The notes beneath the pieces are model-generated. The model was not told the DNA's origin. It ran no database searches and saw only the letters and a list, made by a program, of their open reading frames with translations. A program made the position numbers and the translations under genes. 8,890 nt of DNA from Anaerolineaceae bacterium. Its GTDB lineage: Bacteria > Chloroflexota > Anaerolineae > Anaerolineales > Anaerolineaceae. The stretch is taken from assembly GCA_003542325.1 (NCBI GenBank), contig DPKV01000089.1:1-8890 (forward strand). Reading direction: 5' to 3'. Positions within the stretch are counted from its first letter, which is position 1. Each line of letters starts with the position of its first letter. Below, piece after piece: positions 8,301 to 8,890 of this stretch.

Positions 8301-8890
8301 GGGATTTGTGTGTTATCCCCTGGTACGCATGGCCCTGCCCGGATTGGCGGATCGGGGTTACCCGCTTTCCAAACTGGCGGGTTTGCTGGTGCTGGCTTTC
8401 GTGGTATGGATCCTGGGGTCGTTTGGGGTGCCATTTACCCGTACGACCATCTGTCTGGTCTTGCTGGGTCTGGTGGTACTTTCCGCAGTGTTGATCTTCC
8501 TGCAGCGAAAAATGATGGTTGAGGAGCTGCGTGCGAACTGGCGTTATTTCCTGGCGGTGGAAATCCTGGGGCTGGTTGCCTTTGTGTTCTTCCTGTTGGT
8601 CCGCTTGGGCAACCCCGACTTGTGGCATCCCTACAAGGGCGGCGAGAAGCCGATGGACTTCGCGTTCCTGAACGCTGTACTCAAGAGTACGACCTTCCCG
8701 CCCTATAATCCCTGGTTTGCCGGGGCTTATATCAACTATTACTATTACGGTTTTGTGATCGTGGGCGTTCCCATCAAACTCCTGGGGATTGTCCCCTCTG
8801 TCGCCTATAACATCATTCTGCCGATCTGGTACAGCCTTTTGATCCTGGGAGGGTTTTCCGTTGGTTGGAACCTTTATCTGGGACTGCCGC
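5365..8890 (+). CDS. Large GT39-like / DUF2298 (Chlor_Arch_YYY) fusion membrane protein, 3' truncated by the window end
   Basis: An open frame of 1,175 complete codons with no stop; the protein continues past base 8890. Residues 1-455 are a GT39-like membrane module: a first helix at about 17-37, then an outer loop WDEDQHLHPDERF with Asp43, Glu44, Asp51 and Glu52, the position of the GT-C catalytic acid. Residues about 456-962 lack clear membrane helices and should lie outside the cell. They include a duplicated beta-rich unit (about 500-736) and a conserved-looking tail (ADYIFITSSRQW; VYDHAKVLIFKK). From about 965 new helices begin, followed by GNPDLWHP, GEKPMDF (Glu1094, Asp1098), FPPYNPWFAG and Tyr1125-Tyr1128-Gly1129, the YYYxG signature that names the Chlor_Arch_YYY family. 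The YYY domain's function is not established to my knowledge, although its hydrophobic build suggests a GT-C relative. Start ATG 5365 is supported by AAGGAG and the TAATG overlap. The likely job is sugar transfer at the outer membrane face. Confidence 0.88.
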   Translation, partial: MSGQPHNIATKPRFQWGNLLVIAALIVTLASGAYLRLTGVNWDEDQHLHPDERFLSLVQSHITPLENGGYFDTANSTLNPSNVGHTFFVYGTLPIFIVRYLGEALGQNNYNTITILGRQVSAIFDVITILLVFLIGKRLYNKWAGLLGAVFYALAVLPIQLSHYATVDAITNTFAYLAVYAAVWALERKPSEPEYDSESVELEKGKRILRDLAPYILFGVVLGAATASKINAVTLALVIVLVEVVRYLRLPTEGREKAILPAIRNLVVAAVISFLVFRVAQPYAFNGPGFFNMGINPEWWSALQNLRAQASGDVDFPPALQWARRPVTFALENLVLWGLGAPLGVFAWLSYLGMGWAIIRKRNWQVYLPLWTFTGFYFLWQSLSWVRTMRYQILIYPALALFAGWGLVQLCSARQTVKVWFIKLKPKLIRITGIALTIIVVLTTAIWAFAFSSIYTRMQPRLAASRWIYQNIPGALTLSMETDEGTYLQPMPYRAGDILTADAPFSYPFYAVADGAISSITFPNILDQSGLDFDRQVQLTLTRADTPDQVLGGAVLTNTFTASGDSWKGVAYEFILDSEVTVIEGDLYVVILTLLGGDTTILLNGAPEINLTTSEGMALVETMVRILQSVRADAPYTMSVSVVKTGLVTEVQVPYLVDLMGAASQKDLLLTLALQDEAGTTVTAELNGTFEPGADIRGQAYTFLLDEPLAVQQGQTLAVTLSTNSPGVRLVLHAPNPALESSWDDAIPYPTDGFYAYSDTGGIYRGDLNFEMYWTDNELKLEMFETQLDQADYIFITSSRQWGTTTRVPERYLLTTFYYRNLLGCPEGEDIEWCYGVAEPGMFEGNLGFELVETFDSNPTLGPIEINDQASEEAFTVYDHAKVLIFKKTDAYDPIAVRELLRSVDLSQVVYFTPGDAADYQAIDPETADDPENTLMLPEDQWEEQQESGTWSELFDRESLLNTSQPLAVIAFYGLVLLLGFVCYPLVRMALPGLADRGYPLSKLAGLLVLAFVVWILGSFGVPFTRTTICLVLLGLVVLSAVLIFLQRKMMVEELRANWRYFLAVEILGLVAFVFFLLVRLGNPDLWHPYKGGEKPMDFAFLNAVLKSTTFPPYNPWFAGAYINYYYYGFVIVGVPIKLLGIVPSVAYNIILPIWYSLLILGGFSVGWNLYLGLP
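6862..7572 (+). repeat. Protein-level tandem duplication of a ~105-residue beta-rich unit inside the GT39-YYY protein
   Basis: Unit 1 covers residues 500-607 and unit 2 residues 631-736. The first 28 residues align without gaps at an offset of 131: both have ADAP followed by an aromatic and a Ser/Thr, then Gly515/Gly646, Pro523/Pro654 and Asp527/Asp658. Further pairs are Gly530/Gly661, Thr540/Thr671 and Asp545/Asp676, then, after a one-residue gap, LTNTF/LNGTF and GVAYEFILD/GQAYTFLLD. The alternating hydrophobic pattern suggests beta-sandwich folds. The divergence implies an old duplication. Confidence 0.65.
8257..8890 (+). other. N-terminal portion of a DUF2298 / Chlor_Arch_YYY domain
   Basis: This marks the part of the fusion protein (from about residue 965) where membrane helices resume and the YYY-family landmarks appear: NPDLWHP (1083-1089), GEKPMDF (1093-1099), FPPYNPWFAG and the Tyr-Tyr-Tyr-Tyr-Gly motif at bases 8737-8751. 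Only about the first 210 residues are visible. Single-domain members run to several hundred residues, so most of the domain lies outside the window. Confidence 0.8.

Noticed and set aside
7096..8628. A 510-codon open frame on the - strand
   Set aside because: It lies wholly inside the GT39-YYY gene, whose + frame has clear motifs and membrane periodicity. The antisense product is Gln/His/Arg-rich with no recognisable domain, as expected of the reverse complement of a hydrophobic coding region.

Overview
The window is 8,890 bases of gene-dense DNA, moderately GC-rich, with every supported gene on the + strand. It looks like a cell-surface glycan or protein-glycosylation locus of a member of the Chloroflexota, most likely Anaerolineae. 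That taxonomic guess rests mainly on the last gene, which joins a GT39-like membrane glycosyltransferase to a DUF2298 / Chlor_Arch_YYY domain, a family I recall mainly from Chloroflexota and Archaea. No 16S, tRNA or other phylogenetic marker is present, so this is an inference.

Layout: (1) Bases 1-3106 hold a tightly packed, probably translationally coupled set. It contains the 3' end of a YbhN/MprF-type lysylphosphatidylglycerol-synthase-like membrane protein, a GT4-family retaining glycosyltransferase (353-1525), a class I SAM methyltransferase (1506-2303) and an FkbM-family methyltransferase (2300-3106). (2) Bases 3107-3232 are the only real intergenic gap. It carries a near-consensus sigma-70-type promoter, a 10-bp palindrome at the predicted start site and a 9-bp direct repeat. 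(3) Bases 3233-8890 hold two overlapping genes (TAATG junction) for large polytopic GT-C-like proteins. The first is 710 residues with four extra N-terminal membrane helices. The second is at least 1,175 residues and runs off the window. Its order is GT39-like membrane module, roughly 500-residue extracytoplasmic region with a tandem beta-rich duplication, then the start of a YYY domain.

Functional reading (inference): the GT4 enzyme and the methyltransferases would build and decorate a sugar chain or lipid-linked sugar on the cytoplasmic side. The GT-C-like proteins, which normally use polyprenyl-phosphate-linked sugars, would transfer sugar on the outer face of the membrane. The acceptor and sugar cannot be deduced from the sequence.

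No RNA gene, transposon, CRISPR array or phage feature was seen. The most unusual items are the fused GT39-YYY protein and the duplicated beta-rich insert within it.
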